DNA of 64,000 nucleotides, from contig CAMWXD010000011.1 of NCBI GenBank assembly GCA_947178105.1, forward strand, positions 1 through 64,000, in the 5' to 3' direction. The position numbers and the translations under genes were made by a program. Of the stretch, positions 36,935 through 46,033 are shown in pieces. The notes below the pieces were generated by a model. The model was not told the origin of the DNA. It ran no database searches and saw only the letters and a program-made list of their open reading frames with translations. Origin of the DNA: an uncultured Eubacterium sp. (lineage in GTDB: Bacteria > Bacillota > Clostridia > Lachnospirales > Lachnospiraceae). Position 1 is the stretch's first letter. The number at the start of each line of letters is the position of its first letter.

Positions 36935-37759
36935 TTATTTTCTTTCCTGCCGCTCTCTTAGCATCATCCGGTTCCCATAAGACAAAAAAATCCCCATCAG
37001 CACAAGGCACAGCGCAGTGGCTGCATACAGCCTGCTTCCGCTTTGATTTAGCACCTCCAGCCAGTCTGTCTCCGTCCAGAGCACCGATACCAGGTTTGCC
37101 GCCATATGCGCCGCTGCCGCCGCTAACAGGCTTCCCGTCTGGTACACGATATGCGCTAACAGGATGCCAAGCACAAACGCATAGACGCACTGCACCAGGT
37201 TCAAATGCAAAATGCCAAACAGCAATGCCGACAGCGCCGCCGCCACAGCCTCGCGGTACTGCGCGCGAAGCCTTTGGTAGACGAAACCTCGGTATACCAG
37301 CTCTTCTGCCAGCGGCCCGACCACACACAGCGTCAGGATCTCAAGCCCCAGGTCATGGTTGTAAAAGACCTGCACAACCTCCCAGTAGCCAGACGACCGG
37401 TTCCTGACAAACGACAGGATCATCGAAAACAGGTAATTATTGACAATCCCGCACATCACAACTGCCATCACATAACAAAAAGAAGCCGGATACCGGTAAA
37501 TCCCCTTTTTCCGGCTTTTTAGCCGGATTCCTGCCCGGTATGCATACCAGCCGAAAACCAGCAGGCATACTAAGACAGACACCGCCTGCATCCATAGCCT
37601 GGATGCAGATTTTGACGCAAACAGCCCGCTCCATGCGCACAGGCTGTATACCGCATTCGACAGGGCCGTATAAAGCAGCGCCGGCGCTGCTGCATACAAA
37701 AGTCCTTTCCATGTATATCTTTTGTTTACGCCGCCGGCACTGCCTTTATAACCAGTCAT
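36935..37759 (-). CDS. CPBP family intramembrane metalloprotease
   Basis: 274 residues with about eight membrane helices. The CPBP (Abi, Rce1-like) motifs are present: EELVYRG (paired Glu and Arg, about 148-154), FGILHL with the first His, and HMAANL with the second His/Asn. Such proteases cleave or process membrane substrates; in bacteria several relate to bacteriocin immunity or surface protein handling. Its start overlaps the end of folBK by 14 bases, so it is the last gene of the folate run, though a functional link with folate is not evident. Confidence 0.87.
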   Translation of the reverse strand: MTGYKGSAGGVNKRYTWKGLLYAAAPALLYTALSNAVYSLCAWSGLFASKSASRLWMQAVSVLVCLLVFGWYAYRAGIRLKSRKKGIYRYPASFCYVMAVVMCGIVNNYLFSMILSFVRNRSSGYWEVVQVFYNHDLGLEILTLCVVGPLAEELVYRGFVYQRLRAQYREAVAAALSALLFGILHLNLVQCVYAFVLGILLAHIVYQTGSLLAAAAAHMAANLVSVLWTETDWLEVLNQSGSRLYAATALCLVLMGIFLSYGNRMMLRERQERK

Positions 37760-38576
37760 CGTCTTTTACCAGCCCGTCGTACAACTGCTGTACCGTTTTA
37801 TGCAGGATCGGATGCTGATACCACGAGGCAATCTCACAAAGCGGCTCCAGGACAAAGCTGCGGTTATGCATATCTGCATGAGGAATCGTCAGATCCGGCA
37901 TATTGACTGTCACATGGTCATAAAATATAATATCCAGATCCAGCGTACGCGGCCCCCAGTGCACCTGCCTCGTCCTTCCCGCATGTGCTTCGATCTCATG
38001 CAGCTTATCTAATAACTGCTGCGGGTTCAATACGGTTTCCACACGTATCACACAGTTTAAAAACGGATTTTGCTCCACGCCCCCATAAGGCTCTGTTTCT
38101 ATTATACTTGACTGCTCGCATACTTTACAGCTATCCAGTGCGTCCAGCTCTCGGATGCCCTGTGTTAAATACGCCTGCCTGTCTCCCATATTAGACCCCA
38201 GTGCCAAATAGACGCTGTGCCGCGTCCGGTCTACGGACACACAGACATTTTTGATCGGCAGCCCAATCGGCGCCCATGGTTTTTTCACTTTAATCCGTAT
38301 TTTTTTAATCTGGCTATATTTTAATAAAATCTCTTCCGCCAGATGCTCCGCCGCAGCTTCAATCAGCTTAAACGTATGCGACTGCATATATTTTGTCACA
38401 AAATGACAGATCTTTCCGTAATCAATCGTATGTTCCAGACTATCCGCCTGCCCGGCCTTGGACAAATCCAAATCGATATAAACAGACACTAAAAACTGCT
38501 GCCCCAAAATGTTTTCTTCCATATATACGCCATGTTTTGCGTATATGCTAAGGTCCTGAATAATAATCTGATCCAT
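37746..38576 (-). CDS. folK: Bifunctional dihydroneopterin aldolase / HPPK (FolB-FolK)
   Basis: 276 residues from ATG 38576 (GAGGGGAG upstream). Residues 1-118 form the FolB domain (MDQIIIQDLSIYAKHGVY, catalytic Glu and Lys regions), cleaving dihydroneopterin; residues about 120-276 form FolK (VYLALGSNMGDR, then WGPRTLDLDIIFYD), pyrophosphorylating 6-hydroxymethyl-dihydropterin. The natural fusion of two consecutive folate steps is known in Firmicutes. It lies 16 bases after folP. Confidence 0.95.
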   Translation of the reverse strand: MDQIIIQDLSIYAKHGVYMEENILGQQFLVSVYIDLDLSKAGQADSLEHTIDYGKICHFVTKYMQSHTFKLIEAAAEHLAEEILLKYSQIKKIRIKVKKPWAPIGLPIKNVCVSVDRTRHSVYLALGSNMGDRQAYLTQGIRELDALDSCKVCEQSSIIETEPYGGVEQNPFLNCVIRVETVLNPQQLLDKLHEIEAHAGRTRQVHWGPRTLDLDIIFYDHVTVNMPDLTIPHADMHNRSFVLEPLCEIASWYQHPILHKTVQQLYDGLVKDDDWL

Positions 38577-38592
38577 AAAACTCCCCTCGTAT

Positions 38593-39405
38593 TTAAAAAA
38601 TGATAGCCTCCGCCATCCGAACTGCACGTACATTTTCCTTCACATCATGCACCCTGACAAACGCACACCGCTTTAGCACAGCAAGCACTGTCGTGACCAG
38701 CGTCCCCTCCAGCCGTTCCTGTACCGGCAGATCCAGCGCCAGCCCGATTACAGACTTGCGCGAAGCGCCAAGCAGCACCGGATAGCCCAGCTCCTGCAAC
38801 TGTTCCAGACAGCGGATTGCCTCCAGATTGTTCTCATATGTCTTTGCAAACCCAACGCCAGGATCCAAAATGATCCGGTCATTTCGGATGCCTGCTTTTT
38901 TTGCAGCCGCAACGGTTTTCTTTAAATCTGCCAGCAAATCCTCCATAAAATTTTGATACGGATGTTTTGCCAGATCCTTGCGGTTATGCATCAGGCAGCA
39001 TGGAATCCCTGCCTCTGCGATCACGCCTGCAAGCGCTGCGTCATACCCAAGCCCCCAGATATCATTTACCAAATCGGCGCCTGCTTGAATTGCTGCCTTT
39101 GCAACGCTGCTTTTATATGTATCGATGGAAACCGGAATATCGAAGTTTTTTTTGATCTGTTCGATCACAGGCGCCGTGCGGGCGATTTCCTCTTCATCCG
39201 TGACCTGTTCATAGCCCGGCCTTGTAGACTCTCCGCCTACATCGATGATGCCTGCGCCTTCCTGTATCATCTGCTCCGTATGCTTTAACGCCGCATCCAG
39301 CTTATTCCACCTGCCGCCGTCGGAAAACGAATCTGGAGTGACATTTAAGATACCCATAACATAGGTCTTATGCTTGCAGTCAAATTCCTTTGTCCCTATT
39401 TTCAT
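38593..39405 (-). CDS. folP: Dihydropteroate synthase
   Basis: 270 residues with the TIM-barrel signatures GILNVTPDSFSDGG and GAGIIDVGGESTRPG, plus the pterin-binding LGASRKSVIG. It joins hydroxymethyl-dihydropterin pyrophosphate to p-aminobenzoate and is the sulfonamide target. AGGGCAATAT before the ATG is a modest binding site. It follows folE after a 192-base spacer that contains the 38-bp repeats. Confidence 0.96.
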   Translation of the reverse strand: MKIGTKEFDCKHKTYVMGILNVTPDSFSDGGRWNKLDAALKHTEQMIQEGAGIIDVGGESTRPGYEQVTDEEEIARTAPVIEQIKKNFDIPVSIDTYKSSVAKAAIQAGADLVNDIWGLGYDAALAGVIAEAGIPCCLMHNRKDLAKHPYQNFMEDLLADLKKTVAAAKKAGIRNDRIILDPGVGFAKTYENNLEAIRCLEQLQELGYPVLLGASRKSVIGLALDLPVQERLEGTLVTTVLAVLKRCAFVRVHDVKENVRAVRMAEAIIF

Positions 39406-39442
39406 ATATTGCCCTGTTCTTCCCTTTCCTATCCTTACCTTA

Positions 39443-39556
39443 TCCTTGCATGTATTCTACCACTTTCTGGCTGTCCTTTCTCCTTACCTGTATTCTACCA
39501 CTTTCTGGCTGCCCTTTCTCCTTGCCTGCTTTCCGCCATTGCCTGGCTGTCTGAAC
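39443..39556. repeat. Tandem 38-bp repeat between folE and folP
   Basis: Three adjacent units of exactly 38 bp: 39443-39480, 39481-39518 and 39519-39556. The first two differ at only a few positions (shared core TATTCTACCACTTTCTGGCT); the third is diverged in its first half. The period is not a multiple of three, and the region is between stop and start codons, so it is non-coding on the operon strand. Confidence 0.85.
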
Positions 39557-39597
39557 ACCAGATTTTTCCAGCAGCATCAACAGCAGCAGCGTCTGCG

Positions 39598-40152
39598 TTA
39601 CTGCTTCACCATCTGAAAAAACCTGCCTTTTAATGCTTCATCGTCTGCAAAGACGCCTCTTGCCGCATAGGTCACTGTCCTGCTGCCAGGCTTTTTGATC
39701 CCGCGCATCGTCATGCACATGTGCTCCGCCTCCAGCATGACCATCGCACCCTCCGGCTGCAAATGCTCCATCAGTGCATCTGCAATCTGCGCTGTCATCC
39801 GCTCCTGTAGCTGCGGCCTTTTTGCATAGACCTCTACCGTACGCGCCAGCTTGCTTAGCCCTGCGACTTTTCCGTTCGGGACATACGCCACATGCGCTTT
39901 GCCGTAAAACGGCAGCAGATGATGCTCGCAGGCAGAATAAAACTGGATATCCTTTTCCAATACCATATCTGTCTGCTGTGTATGAAACGTTTTCGACAAC
40001 GGCTGCGCCGCGCTTTGTGCCATGCCCGCAAAAATCTCCTGATACATCCTTGCAACCCGCTGCGGCGTCTCCCTTAGCCCCTCCCGCATAGGGTCTTCCC
40101 CTATGCCTTCCAGCAGCAACAAAACCCCTTCCATTATTTTCTTTTCATCCAT
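39598..40152 (-). CDS. folE: GTP cyclohydrolase I
   Basis: 184 residues from ATG 40152, the usual length; a GTG at 40200 has no binding site. Conserved [14 protein letters not shown], the zinc-binding [18 protein letters not shown] (Cys and His ligands; second Cys in [11 protein letters not shown]) and [23 protein letters not shown]. It makes 7,8-dihydroneopterin triphosphate, the first step of folate synthesis. It lies in the run folC-folE-folP-folBK, 96 bases after folC. Confidence 0.96.
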   Translation of the reverse strand: MDEKKIMEGVLLLLEGIGEDPMREGLRETPQRVARMYQEIFAGMAQSAAQPLSKTFHTQQTDMVLEKDIQFYSACEHHLLPFYGKAHVAYVPNGKVAGLSKLARTVEVYAKRPQLQERMTAQIADALMEHLQPEGAMVMLEAEHMCMTMRGIKKPGSRTVTYAARGVFADDEALKGRFFQMVKQ

Positions 40153-40248
40153 ATTTTCCGCCTGCTTTCCCTGTCCTTTTTCCTTTTTGTCCGCCCGCAC
40201 ACAGCCTGCGGCTTTCGAAGCCTGGATCTTTGGCTCATGCCGCTGTTT

Positions 40249-41586
40249 TCAGAAAACTCTGCCCTGCACCGCAGCTTTCAGCTCCTTTAAATAAGAAAAC
40301 GAGCCAAACGCCAGCACCACACCGTCTGTGCCTGCCGCTGCCTGCGCTGCCGCTGCCGCCTTGCCCACATCCGGCATGTAGGCGGCCATTGCCTGCATAT
40401 GTTGCACCTTTTGCGCAAGTATTCTGCCATCCAACGCCCGCGGATGGCGCGGCGTCACAGTAAATACCTGCGCGGCATATGGCAGCAGCGCCTGCAATGC
40501 CTTCTCATACTCCTTGTCTGCAAAGACGCCTATAATATATACGATTCTGCGCCCCGCAAGGCAATGCATGATGGTTTCCCGCAGACAGTATGCAGCGCCT
40601 TCATTATGCGCCCCATCGATATAAAAATCCGGCGCGCCTGCAATCCGCTCCATACGCCCCGGCAGCCGCACATGCGCCAGTCCTTCCAGTACCGCTTCCC
40701 GAGAAATCAAAACCCCGCGCCCGCGCAGCAGGCGCACCGTCTCCAGCACACATGCCAGATTTTGTCTCTGGCACGCCCCGACAAGCCCAAGCGTACCTGC
40801 GATGGCCTCCTGCCGCACGCCTGCCTGTTCCCCGCCTGGTGCTGGCGCCGCAGGATACCAGTCCGCTTCAAAAAAACTTTGCCTGCCGTCATAAGAAAAC
40901 CTGCGCAGACTTGCCGGATCCGCGGTATAAAATGCACTTTGCTTTTGTGCTGCCGCCTGTTTCAATACTTCCAATACTTCCGGCTTTTGCGCTGCCGACA
41001 CACACGGGCAGCCAGGCTTTAGAATCCCCGCCTTTGCCGCCGCAATTTCCTGCAGCGTATTGCCTAAAAATGCCATATGGTCTTTGCTGATCGAAGCAAA
41101 CACACTGCATACCGGATGCGTAATCAGATTCGTCGCATCCTGCTCCCCGCCAAGCCCGGTTTCCAGTACGACATACTCACACGCTTCCTGCCAGAAAAAG
41201 CAAAAAGCGATTGCAGTCTCCACCTCAAAAGCCGTTGGATGCGGCAACCCCTCTTTTTGCATATCCCGGCACGCTGCCTGCACCCTGCCTGCAAGAGCGG
41301 CAAACTCCTCCTGTGTGACCGCCCTCCCATTGACTTTCATGATCTCTTCCGGTTCAAATACCGCAGGGGATGTATACACCCCCGTCCGGTATCCTGCCGC
41401 CAAAAGGATATTCGAAAGCATCGCACAGACAGAGCCTTTGCCGTTCGTCCCTGCAACATGGATAATGCAAAGCCGCTCCTGCACATTTCCAAGCCGCGCC
41501 ATCAGGCTTTTGATACTGTCAAGCCCGCATACAATCCCATACTTGCCGGTTTCCTCTATAAATTCCCTTGCCTGTGTGTAATCCAT
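40249..41586 (-). CDS. folC: Dihydrofolate synthase / folylpolyglutamate synthase
   Basis: 445 residues from ATG 41586 (GAGGATATTTTT upstream). Mur-ligase fold: P-loop GTNGKGSVCAML, the LTSPA-like VYTSPAVFEPEE loop, and the C-terminal DGAHNEGA motif. It adds glutamate to dihydropteroate and extends polyglutamate tails using ATP. The 10-base spacing after gpsA places it in the same transcript. Confidence 0.94.
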   Translation of the reverse strand: MDYTQAREFIEETGKYGIVCGLDSIKSLMARLGNVQERLCIIHVAGTNGKGSVCAMLSNILLAAGYRTGVYTSPAVFEPEEIMKVNGRAVTQEEFAALAGRVQAACRDMQKEGLPHPTAFEVETAIAFCFFWQEACEYVVLETGLGGEQDATNLITHPVCSVFASISKDHMAFLGNTLQEIAAAKAGILKPGCPCVSAAQKPEVLEVLKQAAAQKQSAFYTADPASLRRFSYDGRQSFFEADWYPAAPAPGGEQAGVRQEAIAGTLGLVGACQRQNLACVLETVRLLRGRGVLISREAVLEGLAHVRLPGRMERIAGAPDFYIDGAHNEGAAYCLRETIMHCLAGRRIVYIIGVFADKEYEKALQALLPYAAQVFTVTPRHPRALDGRILAQKVQHMQAMAAYMPDVGKAAAAAQAAAGTDGVVLAFGSFSYLKELKAAVQGRVF

Positions 41587-41596
41587 AAAAATATCC

Positions 41597-42613
41597 TCAC
41601 TGCGCCTCCCAGGCAAGCTCTTCATTCTCCGCTTTTTTATCCCTCGTCATCAGTTCATAGACCGCATCCTTTACCGGCTTGTTGTCAAACAATGCCGCAT
41701 TGACCTGTTCGATAATCGGCAGATCCACGCCGTATTTTTTTGCCAGCCCCATCGCTGCTTTAGCGGAATAGACGCCTTCCACGACCATTTTTACCTCGTC
41801 CATCGCCTGTTTCATACTGTATCCTTTTCCCATCAGGATCCCCGCCCTGCGGTTGCGGCTGTGCATACTCGCGCAGGTAACAATCAGGTCGCCGATCCCA
41901 GTAAGCCCGCTTAGTGTCTCATATTTTGCACCCATCGCAAGCCCCAGCCGTCCGATCTCATTGATTCCTCTCGTGATCAATGCCGCCTTTGTATTGTCTC
42001 CGTAGCCAAGCCCATCCGCCATGCCGGCTGCCAACGCGATCACATTTTTTAACGAAGCCCCGATTTCCATCCCAACAACATCCGGGCTTGTATAGACCCG
42101 AAAGGCTTCGTTCATAAAATAATGCTGCACACGCTCCGCCGTTTCCCGGCTTTTTGCACCTGCCACAAGCGCTGACGGCATCCCGCGCCCGACCTCTTCT
42201 GCATGGGACGGCCCGCACAATACCGCTGTGGCCGACTGCGGAATCTCCTGCTCTATGACCTGCGATAATGTCATCAGCGTGTCTTCCTCAATCCCTTTTG
42301 CAACACTGATCAGAAGCTGTCCGCCTGCTACATACGGCGCCATGCTGTGCGCTGTCTGCCGCGTATACATGGACGGGACGGCAAGCACCAGCGCATCCAT
42401 GCCAGAAACCGCCTGTTTTAAATCCGACGTATACCGGATCGTATCCGCCAGCTTGACTCCCGGCAGTTTCTCGATATGCTCCTGGTGCTCCTGCAACATC
42501 TGCACCTCTGCTTCGATCGCAGACCATACCAAAACCTCATGCCCGTTTTTATCCAATACAGCAGCCAGTGCCGTTCCCCAGCTTCCCGCGCCAATCATTC
42601 CAATTTTTGCCAT
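41597..42613 (-). CDS. gpsA: Glycerol-3-phosphate dehydrogenase [NAD(P)+]
   Basis: 338 residues. Rossmann motif GAGSWGTALA at 7-16; catalytic Lys in SLKNVIALAAG, and the substrate-binding region GLTGIGDLIVTC with NRRAG. It makes sn-glycerol 3-phosphate from dihydroxyacetone phosphate, the backbone for phospholipid. plsY, the acyltransferase that uses this product, is encoded immediately upstream, 35 bases away. Confidence 0.97.
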   Translation of the reverse strand: MAKIGMIGAGSWGTALAAVLDKNGHEVLVWSAIEAEVQMLQEHQEHIEKLPGVKLADTIRYTSDLKQAVSGMDALVLAVPSMYTRQTAHSMAPYVAGGQLLISVAKGIEEDTLMTLSQVIEQEIPQSATAVLCGPSHAEEVGRGMPSALVAGAKSRETAERVQHYFMNEAFRVYTSPDVVGMEIGASLKNVIALAAGMADGLGYGDNTKAALITRGINEIGRLGLAMGAKYETLSGLTGIGDLIVTCASMHSRNRRAGILMGKGYSMKQAMDEVKMVVEGVYSAKAAMGLAKKYGVDLPIIEQVNAALFDNKPVKDAVYELMTRDKKAENEELAWEAQ

Positions 42614-42648
42614 AATCTCCCTGCCTTCTGCCTTTCTTTTCCAATCTT

Positions 42649-43302
42649 TCAGGATTGCTTTTCTTCCTTTACAAACACTTTATTTTCCGTACCGCTTAAC
42701 AGCCGCCTGATATTTGACTGATGCCGGATAACACCGAGCACGCAGACAATCCCGACTACGGCAAAGATCTCCGGCAAAGCCTGCGGGGGCGCCCCAAGCA
42801 TTCCGTTGTTCCCAAAAATAACCGTCTGTACAAAAAAACCGATACAGACAAGCAGAGAGCCTACGGACACATACCGCTTTACAAAAATACTGAGCACAAA
42901 CAAAACCAGGCACACCGGCACCGCCCACGGACAAAACGCCAGCATCATGCCCGCTGTCGTCGCAATGCCCTTGCCGCCTTTCAATTTTAAATGTATCGGA
43001 AAATTATGTCCCAGGACAGCTCCAAGCCCTGCATATGCCTCCAGGATCTTCACCTCATCGGCATAACTGCCGCGAAAGATCAGCCATACGAGCAGTACTG
43101 CAAACACACCCTTAAATCCGTCGCCTAAAAATACAAGGATCCCTGCTTTTTTTCCAAGCGTACGGAAGGTATTTGTCGTCCCGATATTGCCGCTGCCCAT
43201 ACTGCGGATATCCACATGGACGTGCTTTGCGTAAAAATACCCTGTTGTAAACAGCCCGAACAGGTAGCCGATTGCAACAGCAATCATACGTGCTGCTATC
43301 AT
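42649..43302 (-). CDS. plsY: Acyl-phosphate:glycerol-3-phosphate acyltransferase
   Basis: 217 residues, five or more membrane helices. PlsY motifs: GSGNIGTTNTFRTLGKKAG (motif 1), GHNFPIHLKLKGGKGIATTAG (motif 2) and the late Glu region LPEIF. It transfers acyl groups from acyl phosphate to glycerol 3-phosphate at the membrane. The start ATG overlaps the der stop (ATGA), with GGAGGG in front. Confidence 0.96.
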   Translation of the reverse strand: MIAARMIAVAIGYLFGLFTTGYFYAKHVHVDIRSMGSGNIGTTNTFRTLGKKAGILVFLGDGFKGVFAVLLVWLIFRGSYADEVKILEAYAGLGAVLGHNFPIHLKLKGGKGIATTAGMMLAFCPWAVPVCLVLFVLSIFVKRYVSVGSLLVCIGFFVQTVIFGNNGMLGAPPQALPEIFAVVGIVCVLGVIRHQSNIRRLLSGTENKVFVKEEKQS

Positions 43303-44627
43303 TTTCCGCCCTCCTTCCGCTCACGGATCAAAAATTTTAACGCCGTCCCGCGAAATCCAAACGCATCCCGGATCCTGTTTTCCAGATATCTCGTATACGA
43401 AAAATGCATCAGCTCCTTGTCATTGACAAATATAACAAACGTAGGCGGTTTTACCGACACCTGCGTGATGTAATAAAGCTTTAACCGTTTCCCTTTGTCA
43501 TACGGCGGCTGCTGCAGCGCTACGGCTTCTGCCATAATCTCATTTAAAACGCCTGTCGCTACGCGCATACTGTTATTCTGCATGACCAGGTCGATCATAC
43601 TGTAAAGCTTTTGCAGCCGCTGCCCGGTCTTTGCCGAGATAAACATAATCTCCGCATAGGACATAAAACTCAGGATCTGGCGGATTTTCTCCGTCTGGCG
43701 GTAAATGGTCTTATCATCCTTTTCCACAATATCCCATTTATTGACAGCAATAATCATTCCCTTGCCCCGCTCATGGGCGATCCCTGCGATCTTGGCATCC
43801 TGCTCGGTCACGCCTTCTGTACCGTCGATTAACAAAACGACTACATCCGCACGCTCCACAGCAGTCACTGCACGGATAATGCTGTAACGCTCGATCTCTT
43901 CCTTAATCTTGCTCTTGCGCCGTATCCCCGCCGTATCAATAAAGACGTATTCCTGTCCCTGATAGGCTACCGCCGTATCGACTGCATCCCTGGTCGTACC
44001 CGCAATATCCGATACGATCACGCGGTCTTTGCCGCACAGCTTATTTACCAGAGAGGATTTGCCGGTGTTCGGCTTTCCTACAATGGCGATTTTTGGCCGG
44101 TCATCGTCCGCCTCCTCCTGGCTGTTTGCTGGAAAATACTGGACAACCTCATCGAGCAGGTCTCCAAGCCCCAGCCTGGACGCGGCTGAAATCGGCACTG
44201 GTTCCCCAAGCCCTAGATTGTAAAACTCATACACGTCCATCATATATTTTTGAAAATTGTCTACCTTGTTCACTGCCAGCACGACCGGCTTTTTGGAACG
44301 GCGCAGCAGATCCGCCACCTTTGCATCCGCATCTACAAGCCCCTGTCGCACATCTGTGATCATTACAATCACATCCGCTGTATCAATCGCGATCTGCGCC
44401 TGTTCCCGCATCTGTGACAATATAATATCTTTGCTGTCAGGCTCAATCCCTCCGGTATCGATCATGGTAAAGTCTCTGTCTGTCCACGATACATCTGCAT
44501 AAATCCGGTCTCTCGTGACTCCCGGCGTATCCTTTACAATCGAAATCCTGGAACCAGCCAGCGCATTAAACAGCGTAGACTTTCCGACATTCGGACGCCC
44601 TACAATTGCTACGATTGGTTTACTCAT
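43299..44627 (-). CDS. der: Ribosome assembly GTPase Der (EngA)
   Basis: 442 residues with two tandem G domains and a C-terminal KH-like domain. Domain 1: GRPNVGKSTLFN, DTGGIEPD, NKVD. Domain 2: GKPNTGKSSLVN, DTAGIRRKSKIKE, NKWD. It is required for 50S subunit maturation. AGGAGATAAAG precedes the ATG; ATGA overlap with plsY shows coupling. Confidence 0.98.
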   Translation of the reverse strand: MSKPIVAIVGRPNVGKSTLFNALAGSRISIVKDTPGVTRDRIYADVSWTDRDFTMIDTGGIEPDSKDIILSQMREQAQIAIDTADVIVMITDVRQGLVDADAKVADLLRRSKKPVVLAVNKVDNFQKYMMDVYEFYNLGLGEPVPISAASRLGLGDLLDEVVQYFPANSQEEADDDRPKIAIVGKPNTGKSSLVNKLCGKDRVIVSDIAGTTRDAVDTAVAYQGQEYVFIDTAGIRRKSKIKEEIERYSIIRAVTAVERADVVVLLIDGTEGVTEQDAKIAGIAHERGKGMIIAVNKWDIVEKDDKTIYRQTEKIRQILSFMSYAEIMFISAKTGQRLQKLYSMIDLVMQNNSMRVATGVLNEIMAEAVALQQPPYDKGKRLKLYYITQVSVKPPTFVIFVNDKELMHFSYTRYLENRIRDAFGFRGTALKFLIRERKEGGK

Positions 44628-44636
44628 CTTTATCTC

Positions 44637-45980
44637 CTATTCTGGTTCATCGCTACAACACATTGCTTTATATAAATCCTGTCCGTTAGAGTTTACAATA
44701 ACTATCTGAACTTGTAAAGCATTTTTAAGCTCGCGTACCGACATATCATCCAAAAAGACCTCTTCCCCGCTGCGCAGCAGGCTGCACGGCAGCAGCAGCC
44801 GCTCCCCCAGGTCTTTGCCCTTTAGCTGCCTGTATAAGTCCTGTCCTGTCAGCAGGCCTGCCACCGTAATCTGTTCGCCGAAAAAATCGTTTTTTACTGC
44901 AAAGACCTCAATTTTTTTATCTGGATGGCGCTGCATAAATTCCTGCGCCAGTACCCTGATAAACGGCGCGGCAAGCATCCCCGTCGCAATCGACACCTTC
45001 TGCTGCATGTTCGCCGCGATCCTATACTCCTTGCCATCTTCCTTACGCAATGCCTCCCGAAACTCATCCAGCAGCAGGCGCAGCATTCCCACACCGTTTT
45101 CCAACTGCACATATCCATCGTAGCTTTCCCCAGACGGCAGCTTCTCATCCGCCAGCAAATACCATTCGTCCGACGCATGGACAAAATGCGTGCCGAAGCG
45201 CTCCATGCACGTATCCTGCCACTTGTGAATCATACGGATGGCCTGCCTTGCTTCCTCCTTTGTAAACGGCTCTAAAGGATACAGCCCGTCCCTGTATTTC
45301 GTCAGCCCCGCAGGCACGACAGATACGCTTTTCATATGCGGGAAATATCCAGTAAGCTCCCTGATGCTGCGTTCCAGCTCTTTTCCATCATTCACCCCTT
45401 TGCAGAGCACGATCTGTCCGTTCATCTCAATGCCCGCTTCATAAAGGCGCCGCATCTTTTTTAACGCTTCCCCTGCAAAACGGTTGTTCAGCATCTTGCA
45501 GCGAAGCTGCGGATTCATCGTCTGCACCGAAATATTAATCGGCGCCAGCTTATACATAATAATCCTTTCAATATCCGCATCCTTCATATTGGTAAGCGTC
45601 ACATAATTGCCCTGCAAAAAAGACAGCCTCGAATCATCATCTTTAAAATAGAGCGTTTCGCGCATACCAGGCGGCATCTGGTCGATAAAGCAAAAGATGC
45701 ACCGGTTTGAGCACGACCGATACTCATCCATCAGCCCGTTTTCAAACTCCAAGCCAAGGTCTTCTTCATATTCTTTTTCAATCTCATACTCCCATTCTTC
45801 CCCATCCGGCTTTCGCACCACGACAGTCACATATTCTTCGTTTAACTGGTAATGATAGTCAAATACATCCCCGATCTGCACATCATTCACACTGACCAGG
45901 ACGTCGCCCGGCTCGATCTTTAGCTCCTCGGCAATGCTGCCGGGAAGAATATGGGATATCCTATGTTCTTTTTTTTGCAT
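44637..45980 (-). CDS. PDZ-radical SAM protein with DUF512 domain
   Basis: 447 residues. A PDZ-like N-terminus (about 5-55, ILPGSIAEELKIEPGDVLVSVN) is followed by a radical SAM core whose cluster cysteines are in RSCSNRCIFCFIDQMP (about 91-99) and by a C-terminal DUF512 region. This architecture defines a conserved family in Firmicutes and cyanobacteria of unknown substrate; it is nearly always next to der, as here (nine bases). Confidence 0.92.
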   Translation of the reverse strand: MQKKEHRISHILPGSIAEELKIEPGDVLVSVNDVQIGDVFDYHYQLNEEYVTVVVRKPDGEEWEYEIEKEYEEDLGLEFENGLMDEYRSCSNRCIFCFIDQMPPGMRETLYFKDDDSRLSFLQGNYVTLTNMKDADIERIIMYKLAPINISVQTMNPQLRCKMLNNRFAGEALKKMRRLYEAGIEMNGQIVLCKGVNDGKELERSIRELTGYFPHMKSVSVVPAGLTKYRDGLYPLEPFTKEEARQAIRMIHKWQDTCMERFGTHFVHASDEWYLLADEKLPSGESYDGYVQLENGVGMLRLLLDEFREALRKEDGKEYRIAANMQQKVSIATGMLAAPFIRVLAQEFMQRHPDKKIEVFAVKNDFFGEQITVAGLLTGQDLYRQLKGKDLGERLLLPCSLLRSGEEVFLDDMSVRELKNALQVQIVIVNSNGQDLYKAMCCSDEPE

Positions 45981-46033
45981 CCTGTATTTTCCTTTATACT
46001 AACTATTTTAACGGCAGCCGACAAGGATCTTTC

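Noticed and set aside
36935..37759. CPBP protease as a bacteriocin immunity gene
   Set aside because: No bacteriocin precursor, exporter or regulator is nearby; it is simply the last gene of the folate run.
39443..39556. Possible small CRISPR array
   Set aside because: Units are directly adjacent with no unique spacers, so it is a tandem repeat.
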